Positions 28,301 through 43,300 of a DNA stretch of 64,000 nt are shown here, one piece after another (within the stretch, counting starts at the first letter, position 1; each line of letters starts with the position of its first letter). A model generated the notes under the pieces. The model did not search any database. It saw only the letters and a program-made list of their open reading frames with translations, and was not told where the DNA came from. Source of the DNA: Rostratula benghalensis. Its lineage: Eukaryota > Chordata > Aves > Charadriiformes > Rostratulidae. The stretch is from positions 1,777,691-1,841,690 of the forward strand of contig VXAI01000095.1 in NCBI GenBank assembly GCA_013399305.1, read 5' to 3'. Position numbers and translations under genes: made by a program.

Positions 28301-31300
28301 ATTCAAAGCGCCTCTTAGGAGGTCCAGCAGTCCAGATCCTGCCATCTGTGATCCAGGGTGATCCAGCTATAAACAGATGTCATTTCTCTTTTGGGGAGGA
28401 GGTCAAAAGCCTTTATTTGTGCTGGTAAATGTCACATACACTTGGGTGCAGCTGGCTGTCTTCAGTAGGCCACCTGAATGCACCATTAAGACTGAGGATA
28501 GCTTTTGACTGGCATCATGCCCTGTACCTGTTGCTACAAAATGATTTTTCAAAACCAAACGGAGACTTGTTCTGAAGTCCATCCCTACCTCCCTGGCACT
28601 CTGCAGGGAGCCTAAAAATAGAGGATCTGTTGGGGAGCCGTTTTATCACTCGCTTCTGGCCAGACTCTAAAGCTGTGCCTGTAACGCTCAGAGACCTGCA
28701 TTGAAAATGAGACCTACACCTGTCTCTCTTGATTTTTCTCTCATATCAAAATTTCCATATCAAGGACCACAGATACTTGGTGTTTTTTAATGGCAGAACA
28801 TAATAAGGTGAGATATTCTGGTTGTTGCAACCATCATTTTGGCAAATGAAGAATGTATTTTTCCTTTTAGGATGGTACAAAAATAGGTTTTTTATTGTAT
28901 ATGTTACTCATCCAGCCCATATGTAAAAGAAAGAAAGGGTATTTGACTTGTCATGCTGGCTAGGAGCATCTTTAGCCAACACAAGAAACTCTTTTTTTTT
29001 TTTTCCAATAATGTACAACTAAATGACGAGAAAATAGAGCCCCAGGCCTAACTCTGGGATGTCTTACAAGGGTTTAAGCAGAACACACCAACTTCTCAGC
29101 AATAGTAGGAGGCTTTGAAATCTATCCATGGCTCCCCCAATGAAATGCTTTTCTTCCAAACGAGCTATCCCATGGCTGGAAGTGGACAGGTGCCTATGGA
29201 GGAATTACTCTCAAGCTAATAGCAAGTGAGAATTGTCACAACCCTTCAGAAAATGGACATGTAGTTACCACTGGACAAATTTCCACTCCGCTACAACAAC
29301 TAGCACTCAGCAAAAGGTGCAAGGTGGGAAGGGTCATGGAAACAGATGCCAGCTGGTACTTTTCCTATAAAATACTAAGGAAGCTGTTCTGGCCCGGGCC
29401 AGCAGGTGGGCAGGGCAGTCTGATTTCCTTGGCTTCTACCTTGAGCTCTTTGTTCCAAGCACTTTGGGGAAGTTTGATAACGGGATAAGCACTGTTGACT
29501 TTGTCACACCTAAGTTTGATGTGCATACAGGGATAAGGTATGAAGGTACAGTGCCCACAGATCAGTACTTTCAGCCATGGGATAATTTTTACTTTACCTC
29601 AGAGTCCGTCTTTCATTGCAATGTGAACCAGGAGAACAGTTTTCTGGTAGACCAGTGGCATTCTGAAGTTCACACTAAACTTTCTGTTCTTTCTGGGAGT
29701 AATAAGAATGGGTAACAATGGATTTTCTTGTGTGAGCTGCTTTCCTCTTGCAAATCTCTCCAGCATTTAAATGAAGATACAGTAGCCACTGTTCACATAT
29801 TAATCTCCTTGATGACAAAGCCACCTCTTTGTTCTGGTGTCTCTCCTAATACGAGTTACACCATATAATTTGTATCTAGGATTTGCTTCAATCACGGTCC
29901 TGCATTCCTGAGACACTGATGTAATGCAGATTATCCAGAAAGATTGGTGTGTGCCAAAGTAACTGTTCCCAAGGTGGAGTATACTACATACAGCACTATA
30001 AATTATCAAATAATGAAGTTCTCCTGTTGTATTTTCAAAGCTTCATCTTAACAGGCTGATTTATGGGTGAAATTACTAGAAATACTGCCTGATAGTTGCC
30101 AAATCTCATCAGTCTTTAACCAGTTCCTCATTTTAAGCAGAACTTTAAACCCAACCTTGCAAACCCCTGCATTGCAGACAATTATCCTAAGACCTAACAG
30201 ATCTTTGAGAGTCCTTGGCTCAGGGCCAGCTCTGAGACTTTTTTGGGGCTTACTTGCTGACACTTGATAATCTTTCTGGCAATCTGCAGTCACAGTTTGC
30301 TTAATAAAATGTGCCTGGAAAACAATGGAGGTGTTTTCTGGTGCAGTTATCTCAAAGATCAGGAATATTCTGTGACCAGAAGCCTCACGTTAGCTCTACG
30401 GACCAGACTGGAGTGGTGCTGGTTTGTACCTGTGGGAAATTTGCATGGGTGTTACACAGTGTGTTTGCAAATAGGATGTGACCACTAACTCACATGGTAT
30501 TGCTGGAAATAGTGAATGAGAGAGTCAAGACACTCCAGGTGGGACATGCCCAAGAATTCTGCACTGTTCCTGAAAGGATGGGTCAGATGCAACTGCCAAG
30601 TGGTTGGCGATTCGCTGGCAGAAGAGGGAAGCTCAGCAGTCAGGTCTCTGCTGTATGATCTCAGTGAGTTACCACAGGGTGTTTCTTCTTATTCAGGAGC
30701 TGTGAATGCAACCCCCCCAAGTCATCAATCAGGATTAGAAATTACATGAGGAGAAAAATCTGGTATAAGACCAAACTAAACAGTCTCCAGAACTAATACG
30801 CTATTAATAGCTTACACTCCACTATTTACTATTGTAAAAAGTAACATAAAAGTCAACTTTTCCACGTGGTGTTTCTCTCATGGCACAGTGATGAAATGAG
30901 AGTGTATTTATGGCACTAGCTGAACCTCAAGCACAGCTCCACAGCTTCCTCACCTCTGAAGCAGTGTGACAGTGACACACTCCTGGCTGCTGCTGGGTTA
31001 AGGGATGGATCCAGAGTTCCCTGAAATTAGTGACTGGGTTTTCACTAAATTCAGTGTAACTTTATATCCAGCCTCGCCGTGATTTAGCTCTGGGCATTTG
31101 TATCTGGCATGTGATGTAAAAAGAATAAATAAGTAAATAGTACCTCAGTAGGTACATTAAATTAGCTGAAACTTGGGCATGTTCCAAACTGGCTTCCTAA
31201 CGGGGGTGTCCAGGTGTGTCATAGGGCCCGTTTCCGCATGACAGACTGTCATTAATCACACCTTCGCTGTGTGCTCACGTCTGGTGGTAATTGTCAGTTG

Positions 31301-34300
31301 GGTTTCTCTGCAGATGCATGGGGTGCAGTGAGGATGTTGGATTTCTGAAACACTCTGTTTTGACTGTAATTTGGTATCTCAGTTGAGGAAAAACCAACTC
31401 CTGGCAGTGTCTAGAATAAAATCCAACATCTGTTTGCTTTGATTTCATAACAGATTTCAGTACTGCCTTAAAAAAAAATTGACCCTGGAAGTAATGATTT
31501 TTTCCCAGAGAAACCTACTCTGTAAAAGCAGGTGGGAGAGTCACTGCTCTGGCTGCTGCACAGACACGGCCTGCAGCTCTGCTGTCCCCCTTTCTCTGCT
31601 TTTCCTGCAAGGGATGACTGACTATTTCTGAGATGTCCTGAGTAAAGGAGAAGTAAGGAGGAACAAGTGCAAAAAGAACTGAGCTGAAGGGTCAAATGGA
31701 AAGTGTCATTCAGATACAATGCTCAGGGAAAGAGAGGAAAGAGTGTGTCTGCCTCAAATCAGTGATCCACCCATTGCATCTCATGAAACCCAAGAACTCA
31801 AGCTGTATTCATAGCACAACAAAGGTGTTGGACACTCTGCTGGTTCAGACAGGTAGAAAAGAATCCACAATCTGAGACTCCAAATCTCTGTCTCGCTCCG
31901 TGTCACAGTAGTTACAGAATCCCTTAGTCCTGAGATGCATGAGGATGTCAGCATCCTCTCTTGAGACCCCTGTTTCAGTGTAGCAGAAGCGCAGCAATTC
32001 AGCTGCACTTGTCCCTAAAACAGCTCCCCAAACATTGCTGAATGCTAGAGGAGTCACTGCTCCTTATGCCAGCACTTCTCCAACCCAGTGGCCTACACTG
32101 CCCACCTTTTCCATAAAGGCAGGGCTGACACAGAACAGCTTCACACAGCCCTTTAAAACAAAAAAAAGGGGATGAGAGAACATCCAGGATAAGCTACTTA
32201 ACATCTAGAAGAAAAGGGAGAGCAATCACCCGAAAGAGGTGCCAAGTTATACCCTGCAAAGTAAACTGGGTGGCCAATTAGAAGGAATCAAGTCATGGTT
32301 GTGATGAGATTAGTGTCACTTACAGGGGCCTGATTCAGATTCCAATGAAGTCAGTGGAAAAACTCTGCCCAGCTCCCAGACCTCTGAAATGGGCCCTAAT
32401 GTTCCTCAGCTTTATAGTTTAAAGGCACCACTTCCACCCAGTAGCTCCCCATGGCTCAGTGGTGTGGGAAAATAGGTTATGTTTCCTTGTAGCTCCTAAT
32501 TATTCTATTATTCTCTTAGTCAGAAGTGGTGTAATTGTGTCATATTTCTGGTTGTTGAAGGAAGCAGAAGAAGACAAAGAGAGTTTTAGAAAGATTAAAA
32601 ACCAAGAGAATTCTATAACAATATGATGTGGCGCTGTAAAATCTTCCCTGCTGTGTCAGATGCTCAGATGCTCTAATTTGGCCTGTGTGTCTGCTGGCAG
32701 TGTTTAGGGGTGACTGGTGGTCAGTCTTTGAGAAACTTTCAGCTCTTTTGTTGAGCTGTGGAATTCTGCTTAGCAGCCCGATACAAGGAGGCTGTTACCA
32801 TTATATCCTCCGGATTTTTTTGTATAAAGTTGAAGTGCAAGTGGAAACAATTTGTTTTCCCCCAGTTGTCCCACTAATCCCCTTTGTTCAGTTTTAGCAT
32901 CATCAAGACGTCATGTGGAAGTGAGTCCTTTTTGATAGGTACCACAGCCTCGAGCAGGGTTATTTTGGGAGGGGAAAAGCAGGAGCATCTATTGGAAACT
33001 TCCTTTCAAATCGCAGACGTGACACGCAGTGTTGCTTGTGATGGTGACCCTTTCCATCAGCTCAGGAATCCTCCTCGTGCATCCCTGTTGGTACGGCAGG
33101 AGAGCCAGGGTGATCCGAAGGAAGAAAATCTCATGAGGCCCAAGCACGAGCCTTGAGCACAACTAAACAGCACACGTGCATTCCTCTCCCTCTTCTCAGC
33201 CTGAAATGTTAGTCATCACCGTGCATGTCACAGCAGCGAAACCTGGCTGCCAACCTCGGGATCCCATTTGAAGTGTTTCCCAGCCATTCCTCGACCTGGC
33301 AGGAGTTGATTTTTCGTGGTGAGACACTGAGTGGTGGGTGCCTCTGGCTGGCCGTGGCGCGCTCTCATCCATCTGCTCTTTCCTTGCCACAGGTTACATC
33401 GAAGCTGCTGTGATCCCCGCAGGTGCCCGGAGGATCCGAGTGGTTGAGGATAAACCTGCTCACAGTTTTCTGGGTAAAAAGATAAAAGGAGGAGGAAAAA
33501 AAAAAAAAGTTTTGATTCACAACTGAGCTCTGTTTTCTGTTAAAATGACCTTTCTCTAAATGACCTGTAAGACGATAGGTTTGTTGTTGCCAGGAAGCAG
33601 CTGTTGATTTCATTCTTGTTGCAATCTCTCTCTGCTTTCATGTCTTCGCTTTGTGATGTTTCCTTCATGTGCTGGTATGTGATACTTCCAGGCCCTGTGC
33701 AACCTGAAAGGACCAGAAGAATCATTTATACAGACAGAAGAGCTCCTGAGCAAAACTTGGCACTGGGTTGAACTTAGCTGCCAGGAGCACGCACCGGTTT
33801 GGGAGGGAGTGGGAAAGAGAACAGAGCACTTAGAGAAAGGAATGACAGAGATAGAGATAGGAAGGCCCCCAGCTCAGACTGAAGCAGAGCCTGGGACAGG
33901 GCAACTGATAACCGTCAATAACCTGACCTGTACCATGTCCTGCAGCAGCAGGTTTTCGCTTGGTGCTGTACCCAAGACCTGATCCTGCACTCTGAGATGG
34001 GCTAGCTGTAGCCTCTGGTCCACCTGCCTCTATTTTCTTAGGCCAAACGATTGGTTTAATCCTCTTCTCATTTCTACCTGTGCATTCCTTTTGAGGGAAA
34101 CAGGCTTCCTCTCCTCTTTTCCCTGCTGGAAACAAAGTTTTAGCCATGGCTGTTGGGTTAGATTGTTATGTGAGGTTGTTGTAGGGCAGAGTCTGTCAAC
34201 AAATTTGTTGTCCAACTTATTGCTTAGATTAAAGATTGGAAAGGCATCTGTAAAATGCAGCCAGTCGGCAATGATAGACAACTGTCAGTCTGGTCTTTTA

Positions 34301-37300
34301 TGTCTTCTCTCCAATATTAGAGGCGTTTCTTTTTGTTTCATTACTGTGCAATACATGAGGGGCTTTATCTCCCATCTATGGAGACCAAGTCACAGAAGTG
34401 CTAATGCCCCGTTGCCCTGGATTTGCACAAGAAGCTTGTGGTAGAGCAGGGAGTTTATCCAAAGGAAAATCATCCAAGGCCCAAAAGAACACCCAGCACA
34501 TTGAAGCATCTGAGAGGACTGCAAAGCTTGTCACTCTCTTGTGCGAAAGGGGAAATTGAGGTTTTTGCAAGTTGCTCCTGGCTATGTAGGGAGTCAGTAG
34601 CAAATCTCAGACTAGGGCTCTTGTTTTCTGATTTTCCTGTCTTTTGCTGATAATCCTCCATCTTCTCAGCCAAAAGGAAGACATTAATATCCAGTACTGG
34701 GGTATAAGATGTGCTGAGAGCATTTATGTAGTGGTTGTGTCTTAAGATTTCAGGTCTAGTGCCGTTGGTTTTCTGTCTTGAGATGTTACCAAAGTTGGTG
34801 ATATCACTGGAATAGGTGCTTGTGTTCTCTGTTTTTCATTCCAGATTCAGGGGAAAAAGAGGATAAATCATGTAATTCAGCTGCCCTTAGGTGAAAAACA
34901 TTGGCATTTGTGCCACTTCTTGGTAGGAAGCACGTACCATTGCTGTTAGTATTTCCTCTGATGCTGCAGCCAGCTTGTTGGGAGAGGATTACGCCTACAC
35001 ATAAGATATTTAACATAGCAAAGCACTGGTGGAACAATGAGAGCCAGTGTTTCCTTGGGTCTTGCAAATACTCTGCCTTCTGGAAGCCAGCCTTTTTGTT
35101 TGTCTTGGTGGGAATTGCACAGGGTATTTGACCGGGGCTTGAGCTTTGGCAGATATCTGCAGGACCAAGAGTCTTACGTGGAGCTAGTGACTGCCCTTCA
35201 TTGTGACCACATAACCTTGATTAAAGCAGATACTTCCCCACTGGGTGGTGAAGATTAGGACTGTGTATATTTGAGAGCAGGACTTGGCCCTGTGTGCATC
35301 ATGTAAAGATAGATAAAAATCTGGCTATTTTAAAGCTTCTGAGTGCTTTTAGCTCTTCATGGTCAGGAGCCAGCAAAGTGTCTCTAAGCTTTCCGGGGTT
35401 TTCTCTATCAAGGACCACTGGCCACAAAGAAAAGATAACCCAATGTCTTGCTAACCTAAGCTGAAGAATAGCAGCAGGAGTGTTCCAGCAGGACAAAAAA
35501 AGTGACAAGGAAAACAAAATCCAATCATTCTGATAGGCCTCATAATGCATTGTAAATCCAGGTCTGGGTATGGAAGGATTTTCTATTTCAGTTACACTGA
35601 CAAAGGTGAGTCCAATCAGGTCCTATTTCCACTCAGAACCAGGTACAGCACTTTGGAAATGAGCCCAGCATAATTTGGAATCATTATTCCATGTGCTGGG
35701 AGCAGTGCCTGAAGAATTTCCCTCCACCTACAGGCAACCCACGCTGGCTGCCTTGGCTGGCTCTAACGCTTAAAAACCACCTTTAACAGGAAATGCCTTG
35801 GCAGTTTGTGTCCACAGGCTGGGAAGCAAGCTGGAGGGACCCAAGGTGGAAATAAAGATCTGTCTAGATGCCAGGTTTAGAAATAGATGGGTCAGTTCCT
35901 GTCCTCCAGCCAACAAGAAAAAAAGAAGGTATGGGTTGTTGCTGGGGTTCCTTTTTATTTTGCTCTTCTACTTTGAGCCAGAAAAAGCTCAGAGATGTAA
36001 CAGTGGATTCTTGCTACTGCCCAAATGCACCCAGAGTGGGGAGAGGAGAAAATAGGGTGCTTTGCTACCCCATTTGAGGTGTAGGGTCCCAAGAGAACTG
36101 CAACCAGCTGTCCAAGGAGCAGTACCTTGTGTTTAAGTGACACAGGGTTTTATGGCTGCAGCATTGATCACTACTGATGGGGCACTTGGCTGCGATGAAG
36201 TCCAAAGGTGGCAGAAAGTCTTTTACCCACATACTCTGCTGAGTCTGCAGTGTAATTCCTGCAATCCTCAAGGAGCACTTTTGGGATCAGAGCTGTTGCC
36301 AAACTCTCTGTCTCCTCAGTCACTAAGGGAGCAGCAGCACCTGCAGCAATCAAAATCAAACTTTTCCCCAAAAAGAGGATCACAAAGATTAAAGATTTTG
36401 GTTTTCATCAGCGAACTATCTTCCTTTGATGCTGATGAGCTGGAACTAAAGCATAGGTTTAGTCATTCAAGCTCTTAGACGCTGTTTTGAGCACATGCCA
36501 TGATATCTTTGCTAGGCAGCCATACTGCATGGAGTTAGTTTTATCTCATCAACAGCCTTGATTAGTCACGTTCACGGCTCCTAAAGGCCAGTGAGATGCT
36601 TGCTTTGATCTGCCTGGAAGCCAAAAGCAATCCCACTTCAGGATTTTGTCTGAAGTTTGCACAAGGTACTTTGTAGATCAAGGAACAAAGCAAGAAGAGA
36701 AGTAAGCTGCAGACAGAGGTATATTCCTGTAGTGTGCAAATACCAGGATGTCATCATACCCTTAGTCTATGTGCCAGAGAGAAATTCCCTCAGGAGAAAA
36801 CATTCCCCCACACAGATCCCACTCCTCCTGGGGAAACCATGCAGTTTCCCTGTGCCCTGATTTTGGAGCCACTAATGGGACCATAAGAGCTGTCAGGAAG
36901 GTTGTATGCAGCACGACAGAAGGATGGATCCACCTTTCTGCAGTAACTGCCCAGGGTACAGATCCTCAGAAAGGCATGCACAAATGCAGAGGGCACCACA
37001 ACCTCCAGCTGCTCCAGATTTCCCCAGAGGTTGATGCGCAGTTGGGATATTGAATGTGCCCAGAAGTATTCCCAGGTCATGGAGCTTCTTGTGTATGGGC
37101 CCCAGTGGAGGAGAGCTGCCTGTGTACTGTTTGTTGAGAAGGGACCCTGGGTAGTCCTGGATCCTGACCATGCTGGGAGTTGTTTGGGAAAATTCCTAGG
37201 CCATAAGGTTTGCTAGGGATCATTTTAACAACATAGAGGTTCCCTTAGGGTTGTGCCTGTAGGTATTGCTTGAAGGTTGAATTGTTCTGCCCTCCAGGCT

Positions 37301-40300
37301 TGAGCACAAGAAAATATTGAGCTGATCTGATACTGATTTCTGTCCAGTGGCCGGTCTCTGCTTTGTAACGTCTCTTCCCTTTATAGCTCTGAGAGCTAAA
37401 TATTAGCTTGTTCAATGTTGGCCTCATCGAGTGCACACAAACTCAGGAACAGTTTTATTTTGCACTTGCAAATTTTCACGTGTTTGTCATGATTTGATAC
37501 ATCTTTTTCTCAAGAAAAGTTGAGGAAAATAAGGTTTGAAAACCTGGTTCTGCTTGGAAACTCAAAAAAAAAAAAAAGGGAGAGTTGTTTTGCTACGTTT
37601 GAAAGGAGAGTTTAGAGGTAAATGATATATGAATTTTATGTTAATGCTCAAAGATCAGCATAGGTTTCTTCATATACTATCTGAATGAGAATCTTCGAAG
37701 CCAACTGCTGCCAGATTTCAGTCAGTCTCAGGGTGAACAGTCCACAGAAAAAAATACAGATCCTGCCTCGCAAACCAGGATGCACTTTACACCCACTGGT
37801 GCTCTCCTGCTATTTCACTCCAAGAACCAGTTTTAGTAGCTGTAAGAGTGTAACACTGCAAGTATGCAAGTGTTTTACCAGAAGTATCTTCAGGTCATAC
37901 TTGAGCAGATACTTTGTGGTAATAGAATCTTACACCATGTCTGCTAATTTGGTGTATGTGTCCAAATTGATGGTACCAACCATTTACCAAATATAAGTAG
38001 TCAGATCTGAAAAAAACCCTTGAAGTGATCTAAGTTTTCATTTCCAATATACCAGATATTCCAGGCATGTTCATTTTACATACATGCCTACATGTTTCCC
38101 ATGTCACCTTTGACAAATAATATTTAGATTATTCCAGGAGGAATTCTGGCTGTAACTGTACTCTAATTGTGCTCTCTGTTTATGATCTGAACTCTGCTCA
38201 GCTTGGATAAGTAAAATGGGCTGGCAACTTTTGCATTTTCCAAGTCAGTCTCTTCTACTCTATGGTTCTTGCTTGTTAGCACAATACTGTAGTATTTTAA
38301 TATTACTTTTTAAAGTATTACTTTTAAATCCTTTTTTTTTTTCCTTTTAAACTCATGTCCATTACAAGGCTACTGCATCTTGTACTTCAGGTGGGCTGAG
38401 ACAAAAGCTCAGTAGTCTATATTGTATTTACAAATTTGCTTAAAGTTTCATTCCATGGTGTTTGATTCATTTCAGCTTTAAAAGATTCCAGTAAGAGATC
38501 CATTAACAGCGACTGGAAAATTGAGCTTCCTGGTGAGTTTCAGATCGCAGGCACTACTGTCCGGTACGTGCGAAGGGGTCTGTGGGAGAAAATCTCTGCC
38601 AAAGGACCAACTAAAATACCACTGCACTTGATGGTAACTTTATATCCTTTGTTTGTGTTTCTTAAGTGATGCAACATAAAGGGTTTATATCCTAGCTGAA
38701 AGTTAAATTTTGATTGTTTGCTTCTTCACCAGAGTTTTTTAAACTGCTGTAGTGTTTTGCTTTGGATTCTTTTGCAGCATTGCAAGGGCTGGAGAAACCC
38801 AGCTCCCTCTGTAAAAATTAATGATGCTGTATTGTGGGAGAACGTGTGTGTCCCAGTAGGCTTGTGTCCAGTACAAGATACTCCTGTATTGTGTTGCAGA
38901 CAATGTGACAGGCCCATTCTAGCAGACATAGGCTTCACGGGGTCTTCTTTATTTCATGGACATACCTGATCAAACACAAGAAAGACTATTTGCTGGAAAA
39001 TCTTCTCAGGTGGTGCCAGAACATATTCTATATTTAAATACACTGATGCTCTGACAGAAGAGATTTAGATTTGGGATGTACAGCTGCTACAGTTGAATCT
39101 GGCCCTCTGTAGTGATTTAGTTGCACACAGAAATGTTCTGTGTTTTCTTTCTATCTTTTTTCCTTAAATTTTATGTATTTTGAAGTGTTCTTGAAAGTTT
39201 TTCCTAATATTCCACATAGTCCTGTTAGCCAGGCATGTCATTTCATAAGCAGTCATATGGCTGCTATACGAGAACATGAGGGAGAAGTCCACAGGGGTGA
39301 GAAGAAGAGGAGTAGAGTATTTTAATGTATGCATTGTTTCCTGGAACTGTTTTGTCCCATTACATTTTCCTGTGTACTGTTTTTTTTCCTTGCGACTTTT
39401 TGCCATGTTTGTTCACTGAAGGCTATCTGTAAGTGATGCTGAAAATCAGAAGTCTCTCCCTTTCCTCACCTAAATTTTTTGGCTTGCTGCTGTTCGTTGT
39501 GTAACATTTTGCAACCCAGTCTGAAAAGCTCAAAAGTAGATTGAACTTTTCACACACACACACAAAATAATACTAATACTCCAGCTTGCAGAACTTTCCC
39601 TATGTGAAAATATGCTGCATGTGAGGTGTTTTTTCTTTGCTTTCTCAGACAGATGACTGAGTTTACCAGGTTCATATAAAAACCACCCTAAAGCTGGATT
39701 CAAAGAGGCTACTGCTGAAATAGTGGTGCAGGTTTGGGCACAGCGGCACCTTCCTGACTCAACCATGTAATTCAAGGTCTGCCCGTACAAGGGAAGTGTT
39801 TATAGGAGCCATCTTTATCATCAGAAAAGTCAGCTTCTGCTTGGCTTTGGCCTTAACACACATCATCCCTCCTGAAACCAGGACTCTGACAAAGTGTCTT
39901 GTGCTGCCATGTTCTTCCTAATCTCATGTAAGAAAAAGGAGTTGGACAGGTGCCGTTTGTGAAGACGCTGTGTAGGGTTCCTTTGCCAACTCTTGGAACC
40001 TTTCAGGGCATTACTTCCTTGAGGTGAACTGCAGGAAAATCTGGTAACAGAGTTTGCAACTTTCAGCATCAGCAGGGCTTTGTTTTTAAAGAATACTCAT
40101 TTCCCCTTCATTAAGCAACTAGCGTAGGAAACTAGTGATTATGAGGTTCTCCATGAATATCCTTTTCACGTACAGACTGGCATTTTCAGCACTTATGAGC
40201 AGAGGAAATTTTCCTTCCTCACCTTCCCCTCAGAAATGATTAAAAAGGAGGAAAGTAAAAGTTACCAGACCATTAAAAAAAGCCATGTGGCTTAAAATCA

Positions 40301-43300
40301 CTGCCAGTCATAAACAAAGTACACGTGAAGTCCTTTCTTCAAAACAGATATTAATGTTTTCCTTGATACAGGGTAGTGGGTTTCATTCTTTCAACACCAG
40401 AGAGGCAGGATGGTTACCCGTTACCTCTAAATAGAAAACTGTTGTTCAAACAGGGGTGGAATACACTGGACTGACAAAGAGCCAGAAGCTTCAGTCAATC
40501 CATTGTGACCTGCATTTGAAACCAATTATACACACATACACACACACCCCAATTATATATGGCTACGAAATTGCATGAAATTGGTTTCATATGGGCCTTT
40601 AGATTCACTAGTCTTGCACCCATATTGAGATAATAAGGATTTCTTTTTAGGAGCTGGTTTTTAATACTTGAGGCATTTCTCCAAGTGGATTGCTGTAAGT
40701 ATATTTCTTGGAGAAATTAATGTTTGTGTAACTAGGCCTGTGCAAGGCCTCCTCTCGGCAGCAGAGGACAACCAACCACTCCCAGGGCATAAAGATGCTT
40801 TAGGCAAGACTGATTGATCAGTTCTGTAGAACAAGCTGATGGTCTCTCATGCACATAAACAAAGCCAGAGCAGGAATGGAGTTTTTTGCCTCTGAGTGCC
40901 TGGTATTTTAAATCGTGTTTTAAAAGAAGCCAACAACACTCATCTTTGACACTGGAATGGTGGCTGGCTAGTTTTGACCTTGGTATTCAGTTCTGGAAGT
41001 GAGACTCCCTCTGTAGTTGAAGCAAGGTCATGTCTTTGGTCCCCACATCTTCTGGACAATGCTTTTCTGCCCAGGGTTATGCACTCTGCAGAGCAACCCA
41101 CGGGTGCTGAGTTTGTGTAGCCCTACAGTGTTCACTGCACAGACCTCCAGGATCTCAATGGCTGCCAGCTGGACCCCTTCTTTCAGCACATGTGGCTATT
41201 TTTTTTGGTTAAATGAGCTTATGACAGCTTTAGTGAGATTATTCATTAAGCAGGAGTGATTTCTGCAGATCTGAATGGGAAACAATTATTGTTGGGAGAA
41301 AATAGCATTTACAAATTTGCTTTTAATCAGACAGTTGCTTGCTTCACTTATGATAGCCCTACTCAAGATATCTTATTTGATAAGGTGCTGCTCCTATTTC
41401 AGTAGGTGACAAGAGTTAGCAGAATTCAGCTGTCTAGTGCTGCTGAGATTATGGGATAGTAAGTGTAAGTAAGTCCAAAGCCACAGCATCAGCGCTGCAG
41501 TAGTACTTCTACAGCATTTGTTAACAGTGGGGTAACTCAGATTCCCTGGATGTCATACACTGGGTATCTTCTTGACACTTCTGACTCAAGCAAGTGAAAG
41601 TGAAGGTCAAGTGAAACCCAACATGTAAATCTAAACAGGACCAGAACTGCCAGTGGTGAAAAAATACACATTTTTCTTTCTTCCCCTGTCTTTGTTAATA
41701 GCCAGTGAATTTTGGAGTAATAACACAGGAGACATCTTGTGTGACTCCACAGGAAATAATCAGCCTGCTGCTGGAACAGGTTTCAGCTTCCTCTAGCAAT
41801 GTGCAGGGTAGGAAAATACATTTGTTGACAGCAGCTGTATGATATGGCTCTTCCTTGTCATCCTCAGATTTCTGAGACAATAAAATCCTGCTCCTGCAGC
41901 TCTTCAGCAGGAAGACTCACGCTCACTTTGAGTGTCACATTTCCCAGGAGGCATGTGACCCTTTTTGGCATTAGTTATTTTTGCTTTGAGAAGGATCACC
42001 TTGTTCCTTCAGATGTGTTAATAAACTTTTTCACCTTCAAACTATGGACTGCTGCAACCCAACTCAAATGCAACAGTAAATGCTGCAGCTCACAGAATAA
42101 CTGAATGGTTGAAGTGGAAGGGGACATCTGGAGCTTGTCCTGTCCAAACTCCCTGCTCAGGCAGGACAGTGTAGATCAGGCTGCCCAGACTGTGGTCTGT
42201 AAACAGTACAGTGATAACTCAAAACTTCCCCTTTCTTTACAAAAGTCTCCAGCCACAAGCCTGGGGCTCTGCTTGAGAATTCCAGACAACTTGCTTTCTA
42301 AAAAACAAGGGTAGGACAGATATAATGTGTGACTTTTAACTCTAGATGCACATTAACATAGTTATTATATGAAAATTGCTGATTTAATCCTTCCTGTTGT
42401 CGTACTGTTTCTCTTTAGATAGCCAGTGGCCTGCTCGTCACATTTGAGGCTTAAACAAAGTTATGCATTGAATTCTAGGTTTAGACATTTCCATGACTGT
42501 TTTAAATATTCACAAATCATGGGCAGTTATTGCTCCTGCAGATGCCCTGGTTTACCAATACCACTGTAATTTCAGGTTTCTAAGATAAAGATGTAGTTGC
42601 CTTCCACAAAGTACTTACATTTTAGAAATACTGGCCCGAGACAGCATTTCCAGTGTTACTGTCTCTGCAGTCTGTTGGCTGTCCCAGTACAACGGCGCGT
42701 TGTAACAGCCTTTCTTTTCCTGCCGAACCAGGTGCTGTTATTTCATGACCAGAATTATGGAATTCATTACGAATACACCATTCCTGTAAACTATACTGCT
42801 GAAAACAGAAGTGAGCCAGAAAAGCAACAGGATTCTTTGTACATCTGGACGCACAGCGGATGGGAAGGGTGCAGCGTGCAGTGTGGAGGAGGTAAGGCCC
42901 TTTGGAAGCTTGGTGGGACTTTGCTGGACGGTCTTTGCAGACACCAGCCATTAGAGAGGTGCCTGCAGAAGACAGTGTTGCCAAAGCATGAAGGAAACTG
43001 GCCATGGGAAGGGATGTTGCTGTAATGAACTCAAATGAGAGCTCATTCTCACCAGCTCTCTCAGCTATCATCCACATCCCCACAGTTAATTTTCACCCAG
43101 CGTTTTGGCAGGGACAGCGCTTTGTCGGCTCGTTACCGTAGGCTGGAACTGCACCTGGATTAGTGCTCCACGGATGGCTCAAGGCGCTGTGTGCAGCCCC
43201 ATATCTCAAGGCTCCGTCACATTCTTGGAGCAGAGTTTTCACAGGTGTTCAGGCATGTGCACTGAAAGGCACTTCCTTCCCCAGGGATGAAACAGGGGCA

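Larger units (their letters stand above)
38634..42731 (+). other. ADAMTS17: ADAMTS17 intron, 4.1 kb
   Basis: This is a phase 0 intron with short CA-rich tracts at 39551-39564 and 40530-40547 and a short CR1 fragment at 42091-42200. There is no gene. Confidence 0.85.
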
